From positions 526,684-590,683 of the forward strand of contig JAREIK010002979.1 in the NCBI GenBank assembly GCA_029783825.1: DNA of 64,000 nucleotides. The letters run 5' to 3'. The DNA is from Sapria himalayana. Its lineage: Eukaryota; Streptophyta; Magnoliopsida; Malpighiales; Rafflesiaceae. How positions within the stretch are numbered: position 1 is the first letter of the stretch; the number at the start of each line of letters is the position of its first letter. Shown one piece after another: positions 50,171 to 63,707 of this stretch. The notes under the pieces are model-generated. The model saw nothing but the letters and a program-made list of their open reading frames with translations. It was not told the DNA's origin and made no database searches. A program made the position numbers and the translations under genes.

Positions 50171-51115
50171 CAGCATACCTACTGTGCACCATCAACATCC
50201 ACACAATTAGAATGCATTATATCACAAATGAATGAAGTATATATACGAATAAGTTTATATAAGCAATCCAAGCATACCATGGTGATTAATGTAGAATAAT
50301 TTCAGTAAAAAGAAATATAGAATCAAAACACACATGCTTGCGTTAAGATAATGGATGAAGAATTAGGGTATAAAATGTACCTCAAATCAATAACAAATTA
50401 TCATTTATCTTCGATTAAGTTTTGATGCGTGGGTGTCGAGAGATAAATGGTTGACTTTGGAGGAATTTCGCTTCACTTGTTAGAGTTGTCTCTCGAGTCT
50501 TGACAACAAGTGAATATATATATATTACAAAAATATTTATATTTTTAATTATTAAAACATTAAATAAACAATATATATATATAATACAAAAAGTCTCATT
50601 TATTTTATTTACTATCAAAAATATTTCAATAAAATTAATGTGCGTGTAGCAAGGTACACATGAAAAAAAAGATCTTACAATTTTTATTATAATATTAATT
50701 AAACAATAAATATATAAATAATTTAAAATATATATATATGTTTAGCCTTATAAAAAAATATCAAAAAGCTACAAAATTAACAAAGTTCATATAATAAGAC
50801 TTACATGAAAAGATGATTTGTCTTCTAGCCACTCTCCTAATAGTTATAAAATACTCTTAATGTTAAAAAATATATAAAAATTTATATTTTATGGTTATAT
50901 ATTTTTAATAATTCATATTAATTTTTAAAATATCGAAAAAAATTATTATACTTATGAATTAATTATGTAATGTTACTTTAATACAAATTTTAAAGTTTCT
51001 TAATTAAAAAGTTTATAAAATATTTTTTTTATAATTTTTTTAAAAATTAATACATCATAAAAAAAGTTATTTTAGTCATTATTTATATAATTTTTTTTGT
51101 ATTAACTATTTGTTT
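50171..51115 (-). mobile_element. CACTA interior fragment (reverse of 30020-31370), cut at the satellite
   Basis: 'ctactgtgcaccatcaacat', 'tatatatgtttagccttata' and 'cttctagccactctc' match the reverse complement of CACTA-4 at about 31360, 30800 and 30740. Homology ends near the equivalent of 30040, about 1.3 kb short of the type-A terminus. TCTA satellite begins there, so the end was lost. It could be the left part of the minus-strand element whose right end is at 20771 or 23061. The open frame at 50415-50618 is not supported. Confidence 0.8.
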
Positions 51116-54100
51116 ATTTATTTTTAATCTAATTTTTTATCTAACTATTTATCTGTCTATCTATCTTTATATATGCTTGTTTATCTTTCTGTCTATTTAA
51201 TTATCGACCTATTTGTCTATCTGTCTGTCTGTTTTATCACTATCTAACTGTCTATCTATCTATCCGTGTATCTACTATCTATCTATCTTTTTTTGTGACT
51301 ATCTATCAGTATATATATTTATCTATCTATATATATATATATATATCTTTCTATTAATATGTCTAACTAGCTCTCTGTCTATATGTCTAAATATCTTTAT
51401 TTCTCTTTGTCTATTTGTCTATCTATATATCTATTTAACTATCTATCTATCATTATATCTAAATAAATTTATATCTATCTTTCTATCTATCTTTCTATCT
51501 GTCTATCTATTTGTTCGTCTATCTACTGGTCTATTTATATTTAAATCTATCTTTCGATCTATCTATCTATCTATCATTCTATCTGACTATATATTTGTTT
51601 GTCTATTTGTCTATCAATCTTTTTATCCATCTATCTATCTATCTTTTTGTCTATCTATATGTATATCTATCTGTCTATTTGTCTTTCTATCTACTTGTCT
51701 ATTTATTTGTGTATCTATCTTTCTATCTATTTGTCTGTATATCTATTTATCTATCTATCTATGTGTTTATCTATGAGTCTATCTGTTTGTTTATCTGATT
51801 ATCTATCTATCTATCTATTTATCTATATGACTATTTATCTGTCTATCTTTTTATCTATCTATCTATCTACCTAACTATGTGTCAATTTGTTTGTCATTCT
51901 TTATATCTATTTATCTGTCTATCTATATGTCTATTTTTATGTCTATTTATCTATCTATTTGTATTGATATCTAACTCTTTATCTATATTAATATATATTT
52001 ATCTATTTGAATTTCTATTTGTCTATCAAATTATCTATCTATGTGTCTATCTATATGTTTATCTGATTATCTATCTATATGACTGTCTATTTGTCTATCT
52101 TTTTATCTATCTATCTATCTACCTAACTTTGTGTCAATTTGTTTGTCAATATTTCTATCTATTTGTCTATCTATCTATATGTTTATTTTTATGTCTATCT
52201 ATATGTATATCTATCGATCTATCTATCAATTTGTCTATCTATCTATCTAACTATCTGTATTGATATCTAACTTTATAACTATATTTCTATATATCTATCT
52301 ATTTGCATTTCTATTTGTCTATATATATATTTAGCTATGTGTTGATCTATGTGTCTATCTGTCTGTGTATCTATATATTTATCTATCTTTCTTTCTATCT
52401 ATTTATTTATCTATCTATCTATTTACCTATCATTTATCTGTCTATCTGTATGTCTATCTATCTATCAAACTATCTATGTGTCTATCTATCTATCTATCAT
52501 TTATCTATCTATCTATCTATTTGTATTATTATTTGTATACCTATCCATCTATCTATCTCTCTATCTATCTCTATATCTATCTATCTATTTATATATCAAA
52601 TTAACTTGTTGTCTATCTATCTCTCTAAGAATTTTTTTATCTATATCTATATCTTTCTATCTATCTATCAGTCGATCTCCCTATCTATATATCAATCAAT
52701 ATATATATATATATTTATATGTTTATATATCTATCTATATATCTATCTATCTTTATATCTGTATATCTATTTTTTTATCTATTTATCTATCTATCTATCT
52801 ATTTGCTTATCTATCTATCTATCTATCTATCTAGCTATCTGTCTATCTATATATCAATTGATCTATATGTCTATCAATTAATCTATCTATCTCTTCTATC
52901 TATCTTTCTTTCTATATATATGTCTATATATCTGTCAATCTATCAATCTATCTTTCTACCTGTCTTTCTAATAGTATATCTATCTATCTATCTATCTTTC
53001 TAAATATCTCCCTATATATGTATTTATCTATATATCTATCAATATATCTATTTATCAATTTATCTATCTATCAATATATCTATTAATCTATTTATCAATT
53101 TGTCAATCAATCAATCTATCAATCTATTTATCAATCTATCTATAAATGTATCAATCAATTAATCTATCAACCAGACTATCTATTTCCCTATTTTTCTATC
53201 TATCAATCAATATGTCGAACTATCTTTCTATGTATTTATATATTTATCTTTTTGTCTATCTTTCTGTCTATTTATTTGTCTATCTATCGATTTATACATC
53301 TATCTATTTATCTATTTATCTTTCTCTCTTTCTATCTTTCTATATAACTTTCTATCTATCAATCCATCTTTATATGTGTCTATCTATTTATTTAACTATC
53401 TATCAATCAATCTTTCTGTTTATCTATGTCTTTCTTTCTGGCTAACTATTTTACTATCTATCTATCTATTTGTCTATCTATCTGTCTATCTGTCTAACTA
53501 TCTATTTGTCTATCTATCTTTCTATCTTTTTATCTATTTGTTCATCTATCTATCTAACTAATTATCTATAAATCTATCTATCTGTTTGTACATCTATTTG
53601 TCTAACTAACTAACTAACTATCTATCTATCTTAATATGTCTATGTGCCTATCATTCAATCAACTAATGTATCTATACCTTTATCTATCTATTAATCTATC
53701 TATCTATCTATATATTTCTTCATCTATTTATTTGTCTATCTATTTGTCTATCTATTTGTCTATCTATCTCTCTCTCTCTATATTTATCTATATATTTGTC
53801 TATATATTTGATTATATATCTTTCTATCAATCTATCTATATATCTATCAATTTATATTTTATATCTAAATGTCTTTCCATCTATATATCTATATATCTAT
53901 CTATTTGTCTATCTATCTCTCTATATATCTATCTATTTTTCAATCTATCTCTATAATATTTGTCTATATATCTATCTATTTATATGTCTATATATCTTTC
54001 TATCTATATGTCTATCTATTTTTCTATCTTATTTGTCTGTCTTTGTATATTTCTTTCAATCTTTCAAACTATCTATTAATCTATATATCTATCTATGTTT

Positions 54101-55498
54101 CTAATTGTCTATATATCTATCAATCTATTTGCCTATCTATTTATATGTATCTATTTATCTATCTATCTATAAATCTTTTTTTATCTATATGTTTATCTAT
54201 CTATCTGCAAATATATATGTCTATCTATATATCCTTCTACTTATTTATCTATCAATCAATCTGTCTATCTTTCTATCTATATATATATATTTATCTATCT
54301 ATCAGTATGTCTATTAATCTGTCTATCTATCTTTATATCAAAAATTCTATCAATCTATCTATTAATTTGTCTTAAAATATCTCTCAATCTATCTATTATT
54401 CTAATTATCAATCTGTTTATCAATCTATTATTCTAACTATATACCTATCTATCTATCTATCTATCTGCCTATTTATCAATCTATGTATCTACCTTTATAT
54501 ATATATATATATATATATATCTATTTATTTATCTGACTGTCTATTTATTCAACGATCTATCTATGTATACTTCTATCCATCTTTCTATCTATCTATATAA
54601 CTATCTATTTGTCTATCTATTTGTCTATCTATCCATCCATATATTTGTCTATCTATTCGTCTTACTATTTATTTATCTGTCTGTCTACGAGTCTTTTTAA
54701 TTGACTTTCTATTTGACTATTTATTGTCTATCTATCTATCTATCTATATTTTTATCTATCTTTCTATTTATCTATTTATATCTCTGTATTTCTATATGTC
54801 TATTTACCTTTCAATCTGTTTATATATCTCTTTGTCTATTTGTCTATTTATCAGTCTATCTACTTATATTTCTATATGTCGTCTATCTTTTATTATATTT
54901 ATTTGTGTATTTATATTTCTATCTATTTGTCTATCTATTTGTATATCTATATGTGTATCAATTTGTTTATCGATTTACCTATCTATCTAATTATATATCT
55001 ATCTATTTATCTATCTATCTGTCTATATATCTATTTATATGTCTATCAATCTATATGTGTATCTATATATTTGTCAATATGTCTATCTATCAATCTATTT
55101 ATCTATTTATTTGTCTATTTATCTATCTACCAAATCTATGTATCTCTCTATCTATCTTTTTCTTTATCTTTCCATTAGACTATCAATCTATAAGTCTATA
55201 TATATATATATATATAGTTGTATATCCATCTACCTTTCTATCCATTTATCCATCTATCTATCCATCAATCTGTCTATCTATCTATATATTAGTCTATCTA
55301 TCTATTTTTCAAGCTATCTATATGTTTGTCTAATTATCTTTATATCTATATATATGTCTAACATTCTATTTATCTAATTATCTATCTATCTATATATACA
55401 TTTATCTATCTATCAATCAATTAATCTATATATGTGTTTATCTTTGTAACTATATAATTCATTAACATACTAACAATATATCTATCTATATGTCTATT

Positions 55499-55535
<37 letters not shown>

Positions 55536-58036
55536 ATCTATCTATCTATATGTCTATCTATCTATTTGTGTATCTATCTATTTGTCAATCTGTTTTTCTA
55601 TCAATCTGCTTGTCTATCTATCTATCTTTCTATCTATCTATGTCTATATCTATCTATTAATCTATCAATCTATAAGTCTATGAATCTATCCATCCATCTA
55701 TCTGTCTATTTATATATTTGTCTATCTATCAATTTGTATAACTATCTATATCTCTATCTCATTTTTTATATATCTATATATATGTCTAACTTTTTATTTG
55801 TATTTTTTGTCTATCTGTCTATGTAACTATGTGTCTACATAACTATATATCAATCTATTTTTATATCGATTTTTCTATCCATCTATCTAGCCATCTATCT
55901 GTTTATATATCTATATGTTTATCTATCTAGCTATCTATTAGTTTATTAGTCTATCTATTTATTTCTCCATCAATCTTTCTATTTGGTTATCAGTCTTTTT
56001 ATAAATCTATCTATATGTCTAGCTATCTATTTGTCTATCTATCTATTTATTATCTGTTTATTTGTTTATCTATATATATGTATATCTATCTAAGTATCTA
56101 TATATCTATTTGTCCGTGTGTCCCTCAATCTATTTGTATATGTATTTATTTATTTGTCTATCGATCTATATATTTATCAATTTATCTTTATATATATCTA
56201 TCTGTTTATCTTTGAAAAGATATATTTCTTTATCTATCTATCTATTTGTCTATTTGCCTGTCTATCTATCTATATAACTATCTAACTAATTATCTATCTA
56301 TTTATCTATCTATTTATCTATCTATCTGCATGTCTATCTATGTAGCTATCTGTCAAACTATCTAACTTTCTTTCATTCTATCAGTCTCTTAGTCTATTTA
56401 TCTATTTTTCTATTTAAATTTATGCTTATGTGTCAATCTATCTATCTGTGTATCTATTTATCTATCTATTTATCAATAAAATCAATCAATCTTTCTATCT
56501 AATAATCTATGTATTTGTATATCTACCTATCTACTTAACTATCTTTCTATCTATCTATTTATTTATTTGCCTATCTATCTATAAATCAATCTATTTGATT
56601 CTCTATTTATAAATCTATCTATTTTACTATCAATCTATCTATCTATTTATATATCTAAATGGCTTTCTATCTATCTAACTATCTATCGATCTATCTTTTT
56701 ATCTATTTGTGTATCTATCAATCTATCTTTATATCTATCTATGTATTTATCTCTTTCTACCTATCTGGCTATAACTTTATTTATCTAACATTCTATATGT
56801 CTATCTATCTGTCTATGTTTCTATATGTTTATCTGCCTTTATATCTCTATATCTCTATATCTATCTTTCTACATATCTATCTATTTATATATCTGTCAAT
56901 CTGTCTATCTATTTATCTATGTAACTATTTATTTTTCTATCTATCTATATATATATCTAGCAATCTGTTTATCTGTATATCAATCAATCTGTTTATCTTC
57001 ATATATGGTCTATCTATCTATCTATTTTTTGATCTAATTATCTATCTATCTATTTGATTATCTGTGTATCTTTGTATCTGTCAATCAATTTATATGTCTA
57101 TATATCAAAATTACTATCTAACTTTCTAGTTGTTTATCAATATATGTAGCTTTCGATGTGCATATCTATTTATTTCTTTATCTGTATATATATCTACCTA
57201 TCTAATTATATTTCTATCTATATATATTACTATCTATATACTTCTCTCTCTATCAATTTGTCAATTAGTCATTCTATACCACTAACTAAAAATCTATCTA
57301 TCTATATACCTATCTATCTATCTGTCTGTCATTCACTTTATTTGTCTATATATCTATCTATCATTTAGTCAATCAATCTATTTATGTATCTAAATAACTA
57401 TCTAACTAACTATTTATCTATCTGTCTATATGTTGATCTAATTATCTTCCCATCTTTTTATCTAACTATCTATGTGTCTATCCATCTATTTGTCAATCTA
57501 TTATCTATCTATTTAACTATCTATCTATATATCATATCTGTCTATTTGTCCATCTTTCTATCCATTTATTTGTCTATCTGTGTATTTGTTTATTTGTCTA
57601 TCTATCTATTTATCTTTCTGTCTGTGTGGTTAACTATCTTTCTATTTATATATCTATCTGCCTATCTATGTTCTCTCTATTTATCTTTTAGCATATTAGT
57701 GTAAGTGTTTATATTTCTATTTATCTATCTATCTATCTATTTATCAATATGTCTATATATATATATATATATATATATCTATCTATCTAATTATATATTT
57801 GTCAATATATCTATATATCTATCTATCTATATAACTATCTATTTATGTATTTATCTATCTATTTATCTATCTATTAGTTTAATTATATGTCTATCTTTTT
57901 ATCTATCTATCTATATAAGTGTCCATTTATATTTTTATTTGTTTATATTTCGATGTCAATCTATTTATCTGTCTATAATTCTATTAGTCTATATATCTAA
58001 CTATCTAACTATATTTTTATATATCAGTATATCTAT

Positions 58037-58088
<52 letters not shown>

Positions 58089-60410
58089 ATCTGACTATCT
58101 ATCTATATAACTATATATTTATCTATCTGTATGTCTATCTATCTTTCTATATTTATGTCTATCTTTCTTTCTATCTATATATATATCTACTTAACTATCA
58201 TTCTATGTATCTACCTATCAATCTATATATCTTTGTATATGTCTATATGTTTATATGAATATCTTTTTATTTATCTATTAATCAATCAATCTATCTTTCT
58301 ACCGATCTTTTTCTGTCTCTCTATCTATCTATCTATTTATGTATATGTGTATCCATCAATTTTTATTTTTCTCAACCTTTCAATCTATTAATATATCAAT
58401 ATGTGAATATTTCTATTTTTCTATCAATCTATCTATTTGTTTATCCACCTAACTGTCTAAGTGTGTATCTATCTGTCTATCTATTTATAGATACATAGTC
58501 TATCTATAATTAGTGATAATTAGTGAGAGATTGATAGATAGGCAAATATATATAGTCTATCCATCTATCTAACTATTTATTTATGTGTCTATGTCTCTAT
58601 CTATCTATTTGTATATCTCTCTATCTATCTATATTTCTATCTTTCTATTTAATTATTTATCTATTTTTTATTTATCTATGTGTCTATATGTCTATATGTC
58701 TATATGTCTCTATGTCTATATGTCTATATATCTACCTGTCCATATGTCTTTGGATGAATGTGTCAATATGTTTATGTGTCTATCTATATATTTATCTATC
58801 TGTCTAATTGTCTATCTGTCTATCTTTCTATTTGTCTATCTATCTTTATATCTTTATATCTATCTCACTATTTATTTATATATCTATCTATCTATATATG
58901 TATCTATTAATCTATATATCTGCCTATAACTCTATCTATCTATCTATCTTTTTTTCTATCTTTCTATCTAACTATCTATCTGCTTAACTATATATCTACC
59001 TTTTTATCTATCTATCTATATATCTATTTATCTGACTATCTGCCTATCTATCTATTTATCTATATATCAAGCTGTCACTAATTATCTATCAATTAGTCTA
59101 TCTATTTATCTATCTATTTATCTGTCTATATATCAATTTATCCATCTATCTAACTATCTATTTGTCTATATTCATGTTAAGTTGTCTTTTTGTCTTTCTA
59201 TCTATATAACTATATATTCGTCTATTTGTTTATTTGTCTATATATTTATCTAATCGATCTTTGTATCTGTTTATATGTCTATATCTCTATTTGTCTATGT
59301 GTTTATCTATCTATTTATTTATCTATCTATCTATTTGCTATTTTTATAAATGTCTATCTCTCTATATATCTATTTGTCTATTTATGTTTCTATCGATCTG
59401 TCTATCTATTTGTCTACCTACCTATCTATATGTCTATCAATTTATCTATCTATCTATCTCTCTCTCTCTCTATCTGTCTGTCTATCTATATATCTATCTA
59501 TCAATATTTTTATCTATCTATTTATCTATCTATCTATTTATCGATCTGTCTATCTATCTATCTATTTGTTAATCTATTTGTCTATCAATTTATCTATCAA
59601 ACTATCTTTATTTCTGTCTATCTATCTATTTGTCTATCTTTTTATTTATCTATCTAACTATTTAATTGTTGATCTATTTATCTATCTCTTAGTCTAACTA
59701 TTTGTCTAATTATATATATTTCTATATTTCTATATATCTATCTATTCTTTCTAACTATCTATTTATTTATCTATCTAACTATCTAAGTATCTATATATCT
59801 ATCCTTATATCTATTTGCCTTTTGATATATCTATTTATTTTTCTATCTATCTATTTGTCCGTACTTTTATATGTAAATCAATATATCTATTTATCTATCA
59901 CTATATCTTTCTATCATCTATCTATCTATATATCTATCTCTATCTATCAGTCTATCTATCTTTCTAATAATTTGTCTATTTATCTATCTTTAATATGTAT
60001 ATTAATCTGTCAATAATTTATATATCAATTTGTCTATCTATCAATCTATCTATCAATCTATCTATCAATCTATCTATCAATATATCTATAAATCTATTTA
60101 TTTGTATGTCTATCTATCTATATATCTAATTGGCTATGTATCTATTTGTCTATCTATCTATCTAATTATTCTTTTGTCTATATATCTATTTATCTATCTA
60201 TCTATTTTTCTATCTATCTATCAATCTATCTATTTGTATATCTATCTATTTATATATCAATATGTATTTATATCTGTATATCTATCTCTTTGTTTATTTG
60301 TCTATCTATTTGTCAAACCTTCTATCTATCTATATGTCTGTTTATCTATCTAACTATTTGTCTAATTGTCTATCAATGTGTCTGCCTAAATGTCTATGTA
60401 TCTCAATGTT
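51116..60410. repeat. TCTA/TGTC tetranucleotide satellite, block 3
   Basis: About 9.3 kb of the same repeat in the same orientation as blocks 1 and 2, with local (TA)n runs (about 54499-54519, 55504-55531, 57758-57776, 58039-58085). The long open frames such as 54701-55333 are consequences of the repeat. One short segment near 58485-58560 is inverted. It ends at about 60410 in non-repetitive DNA. Confidence 0.97.
58485..58560. repeat. Locally inverted patch within the TCTA satellite
   Basis: The plus strand switches to GATA orientation ('gagagattgatagataggca') and back within about 75 bp. The inverted patch contains 'taattagtgataattagtga', whose reverse complement resembles 'cactaattatctatcaatta' at 59076-59095 in the same block. 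Confidence 0.7.
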
Positions 60411-61689
60411 GAAGATGGTAGTATTTAGTCAAAAAAGCAATGTGTGAGTGTAAAGAAATGAGCCATTTTTGCTACCTGCAACCCTTTCAAGCATACAAAT
60501 AGTTATGGAGCATGCTGATGATGGATGGATATATAGCTCCCAAAATCTCTAAATTAAAATTTCAATGAGTCCCATGTCATTTAAGTTTGATACATTCTAA
60601 TACATTAATAGAATCTATCACAACAGGAAAAGCATGATTAGAAAAATGGTAGCTTGTACAAGCTCTTATAATGCTTCTTCATGCCTAGTTACTCTTTAGG
60701 TTGTGTTTGATTGGATAGAATTGGAGGGGGATCTGATTTTATGATATTATAACAAAGTAGGAATAATAATCTCATTTTGGATTTACAAATATTATGAATA
60801 ACCACGCAATATACTTATATATAGAGATTTAAAACACTTATTTTACACATTTATCAGACAATCTCTATAAATGAGAGATTTCATAATAGTTTATAGTAAT
60901 TTATAAGTAACTACCAATGATAATTGATATATTTTCAAATCCAATTTTAAAATTATTGTGGAATTTAAATAATGGATGGATATGTTCTTCCATTTGGTCA
61001 TCAATTAATATGTCTAATTCAAATGTTAAAATAAATATATTTTACTATCTAATAAGATATCACATCTTTATGTGATAACAAAAATCTGTTTAAATTCGAA
61101 GAATAGTAATTCTCGAATTCAAGATTTTTTATGATTGATCTCTTCAATCTTTTGAGGTAAGATTGTCAAGATAAGATACTAGTACAATTTGTTTCTTATC
61201 TAGCCTTCATATTTTAAATACTTCCACATATTATGATAAGATAAGATAGATATGTAGATCACATTCATACCCAAGTACACAAGGCTCTCGGTTTAACAAG
61301 ATATACAAAGAGAGATAAATATCTCAACAATTTTACCCGATAACTTTGAAGAGACTGTGTTTGAAGAGACTATGTAATACAAAAAATTCTCGAGTGATCA
61401 ATCATCTTAATATATTATTATTTCATAAACAAATTTAACTTCAAAGTTATTATGAAAACCATTTTTAGTATTTATATAATTACACAAGACATTTGTAAAA
61501 GAGAATTATTAGTATGCAATCATTCATCCTTCTAATCCTACCACCCAAAGATTCGTAAATGTTACTTTAAGCTAACACCAAATGTAGAGTCAATCATCTT
61601 TATATCATAGTTCATTAGAATTTTTTTTGAATTAAGGTGAAAGTAAAACTTTAGGTTGAGATTGCTCTAAACAAACAACATTTAGAGCT
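60411..61689. other. Non-repetitive flank, no recognised gene
   Basis: AT-rich but complex DNA. It lies downstream of the EDR2-like exons and could hold their further introns or intergenic DNA, but I could not find the next exon. 'aggttgtgtttgattggat' at 60698 resembles the termini of small non-autonomous DNA transposons, but no partner end or target duplication was found. Confidence 0.5.
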
Positions 61690-63700
61690 AAGTTTACAAA
61701 AAAGGGTAGCCTAGATTACTTTTAAGGCATGCTCTAATGTAGCCCTTTTGTGGAGTACATTTCTTATAAATCACCGAATGATATAGAATAACTTTCAAGA
61801 TAGCCAAAATAAAGATATCAAATTCACAAAATAAATGTTAAAAATTTTTATAAAAATCCAATTTCATTTATACATTACTATACCATAAGTTCCATCTCCT
61901 TCCCTTCGAAAATATCACCACATCAATTTATCTCTTGGTTTCATACCCCTACAAGTGGAGGGTCTAGTTAATTAACTAATGCAAATCACACATTATACAA
62001 ATCAAACTTGAGATTAAGAAACCCATAAACATATACACATAGTACATAATGGCTTGAGGTATAGCTAAAATAACAAATTAAATGCAAACTAAAAGCCCAC
62101 TTAGCAAAGAAGTAAAATTAAACCAAATTGATAATTAACATATTTAGTGAATGTTTGGTAAAAAACTTGAATTAATAAATATAAAAATATTTTTATTTCT
62201 TATCATTATAACTTATGAGTGTAAATATATTAAGTAAATAACTCTATAAATTTTATGGTGATTCTATCAAGCAAGATTCTGTTGGTAGATATATAGCTTG
62301 CTTTTTTTAACTCCACAACTCATTAGCAATAATTGTTCATCTAACAAAGGAAGCCATTCAATGTACAACTGCTTGTGAATAAAATCAGTATGCCTATCAA
62401 GCTCCTCCACCATGCCGCCTAGGTAGAGACAGAAGTCCCATCTACGAGAAGAATATAGATAAATATTCTATCAAGAAGGTAATAAAATTTTAGGAAGACG
62501 AGAAATTATATAGTAGAACCTTACTCATATCTCAATGAAAACAAAGACATGAGAGTTTGGAAAATGACTTCACAAGTCCCATCAACAACACCAATAAATA
62601 TTATTGCAAGATGATCATCCCAACACTGAAAACAGATTTTCTCACTTTGAAAGATGAAGCAAACAAGCTACAAACCATAGTTCTCGGAACTTAAAGTGAC
62701 TCCACCATGACTGCACCAATCCTTTGCTTCCTTGTAAAGTCGCAACCCTGTAATGTTTGGTGCTAATACTAAACATAAATTAAACTCACACCCACATTTA
62801 AAACATGCTAAGGAGTTGGAAAAAGGATAGATATTACCTTTCTGACAACCAATTTTTTTCTAAGGAGAGGATGTAATCACATTAGATGTCATTGCATCTG
62901 CATTAAATCTCATGAAACATTCTGTATCTTTTATTGCTAATCCTATTTGAAACGCATTTCTAGTAGGATAAAAGCACAGGGCAATGACAAAGAAGAAACT
63001 CTATGTGTCAAAGAATAGTACAAATATAGAGAAATGTTGTTAGTAAGATACCTTAAGGGGAGCCATTTTAGGTAAGAAATGGGCAAAAAATCCTTGTTAG
63101 ATTTGGGCACTCCTTTAATACAGCACTCAGCAGAGAATGAATCTATCTAAATGCATCTTCTGAACTATTAGCTCCCAACTGCATAGAATGATTGTAGTTA
63201 TAGTTATAAGGGTGAAGAAGACCTGTATAGCATAAAAATGATACATACCTTAAGCTGATCATGGTGATTTAAAGTACTCTATAGTGTGAAAATGAAGAAT
63301 ACATATAAATAGAAGATGAGGATGAGAATCAGGAAATAGGAAAAAACACTCAAAGAGTTTGGAGAGAGATAAATCATTACTCACATGTGCTTACTTTTCT
63401 ATTAACAGTTACTTTGCCATTATCAATGACATGGATGCATGAGTCTATTATTATGCTCCTAACTAGTTCTTAATATGAAGCATCGATTAGCCATGTTTAC
63501 CATGAAGCCATGAATCCGAGAAGAAGACAGCTAATTTCTAGTAATATTCATAATGTCTACTAAACTATAATAAAGATTTTAGCATTTAACAAGCGTAATT
63601 ACTACATTTTTCGAAACTAGTATTGACTTGAAACACTTGAGATTATTCTCTTCGTAAACATAAGAAAAATTGTTTAAGTGCTTGAATGCCTTGCCCTAGC
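61690..63700 (-). pseudogene. EDR2-like gene fragment (PH and START domains), at least nine exons, broken
   Basis: EDR2-family proteins carry PH, START and DUF1336 domains and influence defence and cell death. Minus-strand exons in order: 63655-63610 (ENNLKCFKSILVSKN), 63467-63394 (VRSIIIDSCIHVIDNGKVTV, good donor), 63215-63110 (SMQLGANSSEDAFR, stop where Trp is expected, IHSLLSAVLKECPN), 62960-62838 (DAMTSNVITSSP, stop for Trp, KKIGCQK), 62746-62690 (GLRLYKEAKDWCSHGGV), 62632-62527 (VVDGTCEVIFQTLMSL), 62440-62350 (DFCLYLGGMVEELDRHTDFI), 61958-61875 (RREGDGTYGIV, with a TGA upstream) and 61790-61712 (YHSVIYKKCTPQKGYIRACL). The introns are kept, so this is a genomic copy. The 5' part is missing beyond 63707, where CACTA-5 starts, and DUF1336 is not seen. 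Confidence 0.88.
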
Positions 63701-63707
63701 ATTTTTA

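Noticed and set aside
60698..62170. Possible MITE, from 'aggttgtgtttgattggat' to 'gtgaatgtttggtaaaaaac'
   Set aside because: The two sequences are not convincing inverted repeats and no target duplication was found.
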